Part shown: positions 54,154 through 62,329 of the stretch, piece after piece
How the letters are laid out: each line of letters opens with the position of its first letter
How positions within the stretch are numbered: position 1 is the stretch's first letter
Origin: CAYZUC01 sp964481705
GTDB taxonomy: Bacteria > Bacillota > Clostridia > Lachnospirales > Lachnospiraceae
Assembly (NCBI GenBank): GCA_964481705.1
Contig: CAYZUC010000003.1
Span: 1 to 64,000 of the forward strand
DNA length: 64,000 nucleotides
Reading direction: 5' to 3'
Notes under the pieces: generated by a model
The model's input: the letters and a program-made list of their open reading frames with translations, nothing else
Databases searched by the model: none
Told to the model about the DNA's origin: nothing
Program-made: the position numbers and the translations under genes

Positions 54154-54933
54154 CTATACAACATCTGCCCCATACTTCTCAATTTCTTTTTGACGGTAGT
54201 CACCTCGAATCGTGTCTTTATCCATAAGGTAGCTCCACAGCATTTTTAAAACAGTAGAGGCCTGGCTGACCATTTTCACATTTGAGACCTGATCCGTCTC
54301 TCGCCAGGATATCGGATAAAACCTCACTCTGTGTCCATAATACTCCGTGGCCATCATCATGCAGTAATTAAACATTAGATTATCCGGAAACTTTTCATAG
54401 AATTTAGTTCGAAGCATCGAAGTTTTATATAGATTAAGGCCCGAGCCCAAGTCAAAAACACGTATTCTCAAGACAATTGCAAAGAGAAAATCATATACAA
54501 TGTTTCCAAAGGTGCGGAAGAGTGAATATCCCTCCAACCTGGAACCCGGCATAAAACGAGCACCTAGTATACAATCATAACGCTCCGGAATACCCTTTCG
54601 GAAGATTGGGAGGAAATCACGAATACAGCCTTGATCATCTCCGTGAAGGACACATACTGCGTCAAAATTATGTTTGCAGGCATAGGAAAAAGCAACCTTA
54701 TGAGAACCGCCAAGACCATAATTCTCCTGATTTCTGAGAATCGTAAGCGGAAGGCGGGGATGGTCCATCTGATATCTGCGAACTGCCTCCTCCGTACCAT
54801 CCGTACTTTGATTATTCACTACAATGACCTCTGTAAGATATTGCATTACATCATCATCCAATTGGTTCAGTACGCGTATAATCTGCTTCTCACAATTATA
54901 GGCTGGTATAAATAACAGTATTCTCTCTTTCAA
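54154..54933 (-). CDS. Family 2 glycosyltransferase, polyprenyl-phosphate (DPM1) type
   Basis: A 259-residue soluble GT2: LLFIPAYNCEKQI, VVNNQSTDGTEE, the VLHGDDQG metal motif (about 98) and FDLGSGLNLYK (about 155) match dolichol/polyprenol-phosphate sugar synthases. It lacks C-terminal membrane helices; the adjacent UPF0104 protein may supply that function. GAGGAGG precedes the ATG. Predicted product is a polyprenyl-phosphate sugar used outside the membrane. Confidence 0.88.
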   Translation of the reverse strand: MKERILLFIPAYNCEKQIIRVLNQLDDDVMQYLTEVIVVNNQSTDGTEEAVRRYQMDHPRLPLTILRNQENYGLGGSHKVAFSYACKHNFDAVCVLHGDDQGCIRDFLPIFRKGIPERYDCILGARFMPGSRLEGYSLFRTFGNIVYDFLFAIVLRIRVFDLGSGLNLYKTSMLRTKFYEKFPDNLMFNYCMMMATEYYGHRVRFYPISWRETDQVSNVKMVSQASTVLKMLWSYLMDKDTIRGDYRQKEIEKYGADVV

Positions 54934-54973
54934 TAGGTTGCCTCCTCGATTTAACGACAGTATTTTACCAAAA

Positions 54974-56113
54974 TTAAGGTTCTACTTCCTTTGGAACATA
55001 TTGATTCTCGTATTTATAATCATACATCTCAGGCTCTTTCCATGTGTTGGCAAAATAACCGACATTTTTTCCGGCATCTTCTCCTACATCATTTAATACC
55101 TGCTGTGTATAATGGTATTCGTCTACCATATCTTTTTCCTGATACGCATTCAAGACCGTGGACGCCAATACGAATCTCGGGTCGTTCTGGCACAGCTTTG
55201 TCTGCGTCTCAATAATTCCGTCAAAGAGTGTAGCATCCGACCGTTTTCTTCCCACACGAATCATAAAAAATTTATCAATGCCCTGATTGTATAACGTAGT
55301 GGAAAAAGTATTCATATTAGTAAGGTATTGCTCCAGGGTAACATTTTCAATCACATCGTTCTCACCTTGCAAGAAAACGATAAACTTGTTTTTAACCTGA
55401 TAGCCATTTGCATTTAACCAATCATAAGCGGTCCGATATCGCATGATAACTTCCTTGCATACTGCTTCCGAAGCCCAATAATTGGAAGACGTGCCGCACT
55501 TTGAAGCAGATACCGCCACTACCGGAATCCCTGTCTCTTCGTAAAATGCATTTACAAAGGAGGTTACCAACGTCCCACCCTTGCCAAGCATATCATTCAT
55601 AATTGGTGTGTTCTCATAAAATCCAAAGGGTTCTGTAATGGTATACAGACTAGTGGGATTCGAGATAGCGCGAAACTCTCCTCCTGCTCCTTCTGTCAAT
55701 GGAGGCGCCTGTGCTGGATTTCCTCCAAATCCGGACATATTACTCTGTCCTGCAAAAATGATCAAATCAACAATTACCTTATCTGTGTCCTCAGACTCAC
55801 TCTCCGATAAGCTCTCCGTCTCTTTTCCGGAGGAAGCGTCAGCAACGGACTGAGCAGCACCGGCAACTTCCTTGTCATGTGCTTCTCCTACATGGATTTC
55901 GTCCTTACTGATTGTATGTGCCTGTTCCAAATGCTTCTTTAATTTTGGATTCAGATTCTTTGGCTCCGGAACTGTCTCCTCCTCCGGATCTGCAGCAAAC
56001 ACAATCGGTTTCTCTTTTGCTTTTGCATATTTACTACGGTAAACATGCACTCCTGCTATCACAATTAGTAGGATAATCAGAAGAATAAAAAGAATGCTAC
56101 GACGTTTCTTCAA
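54974..56113 (-). CDS. Membrane-anchored SASA-type carbohydrate esterase
   Basis: A 379-residue protein with an N-terminal membrane anchor (about 5-23), a Glu/Ser-rich linker (about 35-115), and an SGNH-fold domain of the sialate O-acetylesterase-like (SASA/DUF303) family. IFAGQSNMSG carries the nucleophile Ser (about 125), FLQGENDV matches block III (about 245), and the C-terminal YHYTQQVLNDVG holds the His. It faces outside and may remove O-acyl groups from surface glycans, balancing the two MBOAT systems of this window (inference). Confidence 0.82.
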   Translation of the reverse strand: MKKRRSILFILLIILLIVIAGVHVYRSKYAKAKEKPIVFAADPEEETVPEPKNLNPKLKKHLEQAHTISKDEIHVGEAHDKEVAGAAQSVADASSGKETESLSESESEDTDKVIVDLIIFAGQSNMSGFGGNPAQAPPLTEGAGGEFRAISNPTSLYTITEPFGFYENTPIMNDMLGKGGTLVTSFVNAFYEETGIPVVAVSASKCGTSSNYWASEAVCKEVIMRYRTAYDWLNANGYQVKNKFIVFLQGENDVIENVTLEQYLTNMNTFSTTLYNQGIDKFFMIRVGRKRSDATLFDGIIETQTKLCQNDPRFVLASTVLNAYQEKDMVDEYHYTQQVLNDVGEDAGKNVGYFANTWKEPEMYDYKYENQYVPKEVEP

Positions 56114-56117
56114 GTAA

Positions 56118-56612
56118 TCAGTCCTTCTTCTCGATAAATTTTTTTCGGGTTACAAAATTATATACCATAACAATTCCAGTTGCGACTACCTTAGCACCCA
56201 TAACACACAGCTCTTCTCGTCCGGCTGTCATCGCACGCAGGAATCCGATGTTATCATAGAAAAATCCAATAAATACTTGTACCCATTTCCAATGCGCATA
56301 CATCAAATCAACAATTACATACATAATTAATTGATTCAACCCCAAACCAATCAGGCTTAGTACCATAAATACAATAAATTCTTTTCTCCTATCAACATTC
56401 TCTTTTCTCTGAAAAACAAACGCCATGCTGGCGATGTAATTGAAAATCAGAGAGATCATAAAGCCAAAAAATGTGGCAATCAGATAATAGACTCCAAATA
56501 TGTTATTTAAAACCCATAGTACCGCAAAATCAATAATACAGGATAATACTCCTACTACTCCAAACTTTATGATCTGGTCAAACAGTTTCTTCTTTTTCTC
56601 TTGCTTCGTCAT
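56118..56612 (-). CDS. GtrA family membrane protein
   Basis: A 164-residue four-helix membrane protein of the GtrA family, proposed to flip polyprenyl-phosphate sugars. FGVVGVLSCIIDFAVLWVLN (helix 1) and FNYIASMAFVFQRK (about 50-63) are typical. A hydrophilic loop with AGREELCVMG (about 125) is longer than usual. It lies between the SASA esterase gene (4 bp) and a GtrB-like GT2 (10 bp), consistent with a Gtr three-part system. Confidence 0.88.
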   Translation of the reverse strand: MTKQEKKKKLFDQIIKFGVVGVLSCIIDFAVLWVLNNIFGVYYLIATFFGFMISLIFNYIASMAFVFQRKENVDRRKEFIVFMVLSLIGLGLNQLIMYVIVDLMYAHWKWVQVFIGFFYDNIGFLRAMTAGREELCVMGAKVVATGIVMVYNFVTRKKFIEKKD

Positions 56613-56622
56613 CCTCTTAATC

Positions 56623-57336
56623 CTATCTTCTATCCAAGTTTTTATTTAGTTCATGAAAATCGTGGAGTGCCTTTCTGCCAATTCCAAATATTCGCTTCAT
56701 ATTGATGGAATTCACGCCTCCCTGTCTCGGACGGAAGGTAATGGGTACATACTTTACATTTCGTTTCTGCTTGGTATAAATGACATTAATCAGAACATTT
56801 GTTAAGAAAAAATCATCCGGAACCAGCTTTAACTGCTCTGCAAAAATCTTGGCTTCCATCAAACGATAAGGGGTATTCGCGTCGATTACCGATACATGGA
56901 AACACATCCGAATTACCAATTTCAATACCTTAGTCACAAATACTCTCGAAAGTCCGTCCTTCCTGTGATTCCTATGGCCGACAATCATATCATAATTCTT
57001 TCTTTCTTCCCAAAAGGGCGGGAACTCGGAAGGAAGCGTCTGTCCATCCGAATCGGTCTGAAATACATAATCAGCACCCTGTTCCACTGCATATCGGTAT
57101 CCAAATAAAATGGTCGCTCCATGTCCGCCATTTGGTTTTGTCATGGCAACTAATTGTGGTCTTGTCTTCGCAGCCTCCTGTAAACACGTATACGTACTGT
57201 CCTTACTGCCATCATCAATAATAACCAGACGACTTTCCTGACCTGTCTCCACTACTACCGGATACCAGTCATCAATGACCTGTTTGATGGTTGCCTCCTC
57301 ATTATAGGCCGGTATAATCATATAAAGCTTATCCAT
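56623..57336 (-). CDS. Family 2 glycosyltransferase, GtrB-like
   Basis: About 237 residues: LYMIIPAYNEEATI, IDDGSKDST, QTDSDGQTLP (metal DXD, about 90) and DANTPYRLM (about 150) match GtrB/DPM-like polyprenyl-phosphate glucosyltransferases. It lacks the two C-terminal helices of GtrB itself. GGAGG lies 5 nt before the ATG at 57336; the upstream TTG is rejected. Product would be flipped by the adjacent GtrA and used by the GT87 protein. Confidence 0.88.
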   Translation of the reverse strand: MDKLYMIIPAYNEEATIKQVIDDWYPVVVETGQESRLVIIDDGSKDSTYTCLQEAAKTRPQLVAMTKPNGGHGATILFGYRYAVEQGADYVFQTDSDGQTLPSEFPPFWEERKNYDMIVGHRNHRKDGLSRVFVTKVLKLVIRMCFHVSVIDANTPYRLMEAKIFAEQLKLVPDDFFLTNVLINVIYTKQKRNVKYVPITFRPRQGGVNSINMKRIFGIGRKALHDFHELNKNLDRR

Positions 57337-57354
57337 GTATTCCTCCAACTTCCA

Positions 57355-58506
57355 TTAGTTTCGAATCGCCCGTATCCCGCGAAATGTCATCCAGATGGTA
57401 ACAATATAATAATAGGTGCCTATCACAATCAGTGATGGCATCGATTCTGAAAAGATTCTCAGTACAAAGAAAACAGCAAAAACGAGCCCCGCGTATACAA
57501 GCAGTTCCCATTTCTCTTTTTTAAATAAGGATTTCCATTCAATAACGTCTGTCATATAATAACAAAACGGAAGTACCATAACAAAATAATCGTATGTCCT
57601 GTGATATGTTATAATCAACGACCACAGCAGCACGATTGCCATCAGCAGCTTATCCTGTCCCTCCGGCATTCGTAACGCAATAACCAGAAGAAGTATCATA
57701 ACCGCCGCCGTCAAGACAAGTGCATAGGGAGAGCCCTGAAGCAATGCAGAAAGATCAATGCTTCCCTCTCCGGATAAGGCGCTTGACACCTGCAGTGGCT
57801 GAATAATCATATTAAGGAAGCTCTCTCCCAACCAAAAGGCAGAAGCTATCGTAAGTACAATATGGATGCCGATAGAAAGAAGCAATTCCTTCCATCTCTT
57901 CTTATAAACGAAGTAGACAACCAGCGGTACTGTTAATGTATACTTGAAATAGCATACCGTAAGACTTAAGCCCGACAGAACAGGTCTCTTGCTCTCAGAC
58001 AGCCATACTGCCAAAAGGAAAAAGAAGAATGAAAAAATTGTATGTTGACCAACTCCAATCTGATTCCTCCATGGAGTACCTGCAATCATGAACAGCATAA
58101 GCACCCCAAACCACCGAACATCCATTTCTTTCATAAATGTCTTGCGCAGCAATACAATAACAAGTGCTGTTAATACAAGATTAGAACCAAGCCATACCAT
58201 TCTCGCTGTCATAGGTGCCAAAAAAGTATAAGGCAGTAATAAAAGCAATAAAGATGGAAACTGATTCGCCTCCATCTGCTTAAAATACTCTGTAGCTCCT
58301 AACGATTCCAACGCGCCGGTCGGATGCAGGGATTCTGTATAAGGATTGATGCGCAATACAAGTGCCTTCGCGGCATCCCATTGAAAATCCTGACTATAAA
58401 GAACGGCATTTCGGCAGCCCTGTACAATCGACACGGCTGCCAAAAGACCTAATATACCATAAACGAAAATCCATATTATTTTCTGATTACCTACAGACTT
58501 TTGCAT
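57355..58506 (-). CDS. GT87-family membrane glycosyltransferase (GT-C fold)
   Basis: A 383-residue membrane protein with about nine to ten helices. The first external loop reads QDFQWDAAKALVLRINPYTE, close to the DF...Y.AA..L..G.NPY motif of GT87/DUF2029 enzymes that use polyprenyl-phosphate sugars outside the membrane. It completes a trio with GtrA and the GtrB-like GT2. It begins 17 bp after pgm, with no terminator between, so pgm and this module likely share a transcript. Confidence 0.85.
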   Translation of the reverse strand: MQKSVGNQKIIWIFVYGILGLLAAVSIVQGCRNAVLYSQDFQWDAAKALVLRINPYTESLHPTGALESLGATEYFKQMEANQFPSLLLLLLPYTFLAPMTARMVWLGSNLVLTALVIVLLRKTFMKEMDVRWFGVLMLFMIAGTPWRNQIGVGQHTIFSFFFFLLAVWLSESKRPVLSGLSLTVCYFKYTLTVPLVVYFVYKKRWKELLLSIGIHIVLTIASAFWLGESFLNMIIQPLQVSSALSGEGSIDLSALLQGSPYALVLTAAVMILLLVIALRMPEGQDKLLMAIVLLWSLIITYHRTYDYFVMVLPFCYYMTDVIEWKSLFKKEKWELLVYAGLVFAVFFVLRIFSESMPSLIVIGTYYYIVTIWMTFRGIRAIRN

Positions 58507-58522
58507 AACTTCTCCAAAACAC

Positions 58523-60247
58523 TTATTTTGAAAGTTCTGTTACTTCTGCTTTCAGAACTTCCAATTTCTTTTCCGCATCTTCCAATGAACTTCCTTTTAC
58601 ACCCATGTAGAATTTGATCTTTGGTTCTGTACCGGAAGGTCTCGCACAGCACCATGACTGGTTGCTCAGATTAAAGTATAATACATTGGACTCCGGAAGA
58701 CCGGTAGATGTCACCTTTCCTGTCTCCATATCCATTGCAGTATCCTTGCTGTAATCGCGGAATTCCAGCACTTTGAGGTCCCCAAAGGATTTCGGAGGAT
58801 TCTTACGGATATTTTCCATAATGGTCTGAATCTGTTCCGCTCCGTCTATTCCTTTTAAGGTAATCGTGTGAATTCCCTCCATGAAATAGCCATACTCTTC
58901 ATAGATTTCAAGCATCTGATCCCATACGGTCTTACCGTTCTTTTTACACCAGGCTGCTACTTCGCAAAGACACATCACTGCTACAACAGCATCCTTATCT
59001 CTTGCATGGGTTCCTGCGAGACAGCCATAGCTCTCTTCCAAACCAAATACGTACTGATACGTATGATTCTCCTCAAACCATTTAATCTGCTCTCCAATAT
59101 ACTTAAATCCCGTCAGTACCTCAATGAGCTTCACCTGATATGCTTTTGCCAGCTCGTCCGCGAGATTGGTGGTAACAATCGTTTTCACAAGTGCTGCATT
59201 CTCCGGAAGAGTATTGGTCGCTTTTCTTTCTCTTAAGATGTATTCCGCAATCAGCATTCCTGACATATTACCGGTAAAGGAAACATACTCACCGGTCTTT
59301 GTGTCCTTCGCATAGATTCCAAGGCGATCCGCATCCGGGTCCGTAGCAAGTACAATATCAGCATCCTTTTCTTTTGCAAGCTTCAGGGCAAGGGTAAAGG
59401 CCTTTGGGTCCTCCGGGTTCGGATAATCTAACGTTGTAAATTCCGGATCCGGCAGCTCCTGCTCGGGAACAACAAATACATGGCGGAACCCAAGCTCCTT
59501 TAAAATGCGGCGAACCGGAATATTACCGGTACCATGAAATGGTGAATATACAATCCTGATATCCTCTGCAACTTCTTTAATCACATCCGGATGAATGATT
59601 AATTTCTTTAATTCAGCCATATAAGCATCATCTATCTCTGCTCCGATTACATGGTAAAGTCCTGCTTTCATCGCTTCGTCCTTACTCATGCTCTTAACCG
59701 TATGATAATCGGTTACTTTCTTAACTTCACCGATGATTTCTTTGTCTCTTGGAGATGTGATCTGAGCACCATCCTCCCAGTAAACCTTGTAGCCGTTATA
59801 CTCCGGCGGATTATGACTTGCAGTTACGACGATTCCCGCTGTACATCCAAGCTTTCTGACTGCAAAGGATAATTCCGGTGTCGGTCTGAGTGCATCAAAT
59901 ACATAAGCCTGTATTCCATTCGCATTGAGACACAAAGCAGCTTCGTCAGCAAACTCCGGTGACATATTTCTCGAGTCATATGCAATCGCAACACCCTTTT
60001 TCTGTGCTCCCTGCTGAGAAATATAGTTTGCGAGTCCCTGCGTAGCCTTTCGTACCGTATACAGATTCATACGATTCGTTCCTGCACCGATAACTCCACG
60101 CAGCCCTCCGGTACCAAATTCCAGTTCCTTATAAAAGCGGTCTTCTATCTCCGCTTGATTATCCTGAATACTTTTCAGTTCTTCTTTTGTAGCATCGTCA
60201 AAGTATGAGTCTGACATCCAGAAATCATATTGTTCTCTGTAATTCAT
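58523..60247 (-). CDS. pgm: Phosphoglucomutase/phosphomannomutase
   Basis: A 574-residue alpha-D-phosphohexomutase. The phosphoserine loop reads TASHNPPEYNGYKVY (about 140-155), the metal loop DPDADRLG (about 300), the sugar-binding loop GLEESYGC (about 397) and the C-terminal phosphate site RPSGTEPK (about 540). It resembles long Firmicute PgcA forms that interconvert glucose-1- and 6-phosphate. AGGAGG-type site before the ATG and a promoter at 60282-60310. Supplies sugar-1-phosphate to the locus. Confidence 0.95.
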   Translation of the reverse strand: MNYREQYDFWMSDSYFDDATKEELKSIQDNQAEIEDRFYKELEFGTGGLRGVIGAGTNRMNLYTVRKATQGLANYISQQGAQKKGVAIAYDSRNMSPEFADEAALCLNANGIQAYVFDALRPTPELSFAVRKLGCTAGIVVTASHNPPEYNGYKVYWEDGAQITSPRDKEIIGEVKKVTDYHTVKSMSKDEAMKAGLYHVIGAEIDDAYMAELKKLIIHPDVIKEVAEDIRIVYSPFHGTGNIPVRRILKELGFRHVFVVPEQELPDPEFTTLDYPNPEDPKAFTLALKLAKEKDADIVLATDPDADRLGIYAKDTKTGEYVSFTGNMSGMLIAEYILRERKATNTLPENAALVKTIVTTNLADELAKAYQVKLIEVLTGFKYIGEQIKWFEENHTYQYVFGLEESYGCLAGTHARDKDAVVAVMCLCEVAAWCKKNGKTVWDQMLEIYEEYGYFMEGIHTITLKGIDGAEQIQTIMENIRKNPPKSFGDLKVLEFRDYSKDTAMDMETGKVTSTGLPESNVLYFNLSNQSWCCARPSGTEPKIKFYMGVKGSSLEDAEKKLEVLKAEVTELSK

Positions 60248-60281
60248 TCCAATCCTCCTTGAAACTTAATTTAACCAATAA

Positions 60282-60310
60282 ATTATAACACAAAGAGATA
60301 CTTCCAACAA
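60282..60310 (-). promoter_or_regulatory. Putative promoter of pgm
   Basis: Minus strand TTGTTG (60305-60310), 17-nt spacer, perfect TATAAT (60282-60287) with TGT extension, about 35 nt before the start. Confidence 0.5.
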
Positions 60311-62329
60311 CTAAATCATACTTTTGGGCTGTGTCTTCAGTGTGTAGTTACTATGATCCAGCGAGAAATTTGTATTGTAATAGGGATCTCCTGCCGCCAG
60401 TACATCCTTCCATTTTTCCTTAAAATGATCGGCTTCCTGATCGTAGCGTTCCGCGTTTTTACGACTCTGCTCTACCAAATCTCCACCACGGGATTTCGAT
60501 TCGTAGTGAAACATCTCTGCAAACGGGGTGAAAATATTTAACAATCCCTGAGAACGAAGTTTCAGGCAAAAATCCACATCGTTCAGTGCTACAGCAAAAT
60601 CCTCACTTAATCCTCCTGCTAAGAAATAATCCGATTTTTTCACCATCAAGCATGCACCAGTTACAGCAGAGACGTCCTGTGCATAACATAGTCTTCCCAT
60701 ATATCCGAGATTATCCTTGGCCTGTTTGTAATGTGTATGTCCTGCGGTACGATGGGCACCCAGTCCCAGAACAATCCCAGCATGCTGAATCGTATAATCA
60801 TCATAATACAGCTTGCAGCCAACTGCTCCGACATCCTTTCTCTGTGCATACATCAGCAGCTCTTCCATCCAGTTTCTGGTGATAACCTCCGTATCGTTAT
60901 TTAAAAGAAGGAAGTAATCTCCGGTAGCTTCCCTGGCGCCCATATTATTGATCGCGGAGTAATTGAATTCCCCTTGATACGTAATACGTTTCACGCGTGG
61001 ACAAGCTTCCAATTCCTGATAATAATCCATGATGCTCTGTTCGGTACTATTATTTTCAACAATGATGATCTCATAATTCTCGTAAGAGGAACGTACCAGT
61101 ATGGATTCCACACATCGTCTTAAGTCCTCTACATGGTCTTTATTCGCAATAATAATGGATATCTTCGGTTTTCCAATAATCTGATAACGGATTCGAAAAA
61201 TAGTTGCAAACGCTCTGGTACTCTCTATCTTGAAATTTTCAAATCCACAGGCCGTCAGATGTGCTGCCACTGCTCTCTTAGCTGCATCAATCGCGTAGGT
61301 CTTGGCATTGATATCCGATGCCACAGAGGCTGCGTGAGAGCGCCAGTAATACATAATCTGAGGAACATGATAAATCCTCGAAGCTGCTTTCGTCAGTCTT
61401 AATATCATGTCATGGTCCTGACTGCCGTCAAATTCGCTCCGAAAAAGTCCGGTCTCCTCCAGCAGCTTTTCTTTAAAGGCCGAAAAATGACAGATGTAAT
61501 TATTAGCCCTTAAATTATCAGGAGAAAAATCCGGCTTAAAGTGCAGAGTAATCATATTATCAATGCTGTTTCCCTTAAATGTTGCCTCATCACAATAGAT
61601 GAAGTCAGCGTCTGTTTCATCTATCACCTTGCGATACTCAAACAGAACGGACGGGTGAAGCAAATCATCATGGTCAAGAAGTGCCACATAATTGCCGGTA
61701 ACCATAGAAAAGCAAACATTGGTATTCTCTGAGATACCCTTGTTCTCAATCTTTTGATAATGAAATCTTCCTTCATGCCCCTGTTCCCGATCACGTTTTG
61801 CATACTCTTCAACAATCTTACCAACATAATCATGTACATCATCCGAACCGTCAGCCAGACAAAGCTCCCATTCCTCTCTTGTCTGCGCCAGCACACAGTC
61901 AAACAACTCTCTTAAAAAGTTCTCAGGCGTGTTATAAAGAGGAACCAAAATGCTGAATTTCACATCTTTTGTAAAATTAAATTCAGATTGAATATTTCGT
62001 TCTTCCTCAGAAGGAAAACTTGCTGTGCCGTGTAAACGATAGGCCTGACGCTCGATACGCTTACTTTTTATTTTTGCAATCAAATTTCTCAAATTGCCAT
62101 ATCGCTTTACTCGTATAAATGCGTTCTTCATTTTTGCCCAACACATACGAAATGGTTTCAATATACGAAAAATAAGACTTTTCTTTATCAAATCCACCTT
62201 GCGCTGAAGCTCTGCACATCTCTCCTCTGAGGCAACCAGTTCTTCTGTCAACTCAAGATTCTTCTTTTCTTCTTTTTCATACAGTTCCTTATAATATGCA
62301 ATTAATTTCTCTTGTTCCCTATCAGCCAT
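60311..62329 (-). CDS. Two-domain family 2 glycosyltransferase with coiled-coil N-terminus
   Basis: A 672-residue protein. An N-terminal coiled coil (about 1-55, heptads rich in Glu/Lys/Leu) is followed by two GT2 domains. The first (about 125-370) has FSILVPLYNTP, LADGSDDVHD and LDHDDLLHPS; the second (about 385-640) has ISIIIANKDH, VENNSTEQ and LLNNDTEVIT. Such tandem enzymes add alternating sugars in O-antigen or rhamnan-type polymers. It overlaps the upstream GT gene by 28 bp; AAGGAGACAAC precedes the ATG. Confidence 0.92.
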   Translation of the reverse strand: MADREQEKLIAYYKELYEKEEKKNLELTEELVASEERCAELQRKVDLIKKSLIFRILKPFRMCWAKMKNAFIRVKRYGNLRNLIAKIKSKRIERQAYRLHGTASFPSEEERNIQSEFNFTKDVKFSILVPLYNTPENFLRELFDCVLAQTREEWELCLADGSDDVHDYVGKIVEEYAKRDREQGHEGRFHYQKIENKGISENTNVCFSMVTGNYVALLDHDDLLHPSVLFEYRKVIDETDADFIYCDEATFKGNSIDNMITLHFKPDFSPDNLRANNYICHFSAFKEKLLEETGLFRSEFDGSQDHDMILRLTKAASRIYHVPQIMYYWRSHAASVASDINAKTYAIDAAKRAVAAHLTACGFENFKIESTRAFATIFRIRYQIIGKPKISIIIANKDHVEDLRRCVESILVRSSYENYEIIIVENNSTEQSIMDYYQELEACPRVKRITYQGEFNYSAINNMGAREATGDYFLLLNNDTEVITRNWMEELLMYAQRKDVGAVGCKLYYDDYTIQHAGIVLGLGAHRTAGHTHYKQAKDNLGYMGRLCYAQDVSAVTGACLMVKKSDYFLAGGLSEDFAVALNDVDFCLKLRSQGLLNIFTPFAEMFHYESKSRGGDLVEQSRKNAERYDQEADHFKEKWKDVLAAGDPYYNTNFSLDHSNYTLKTQPKSMI

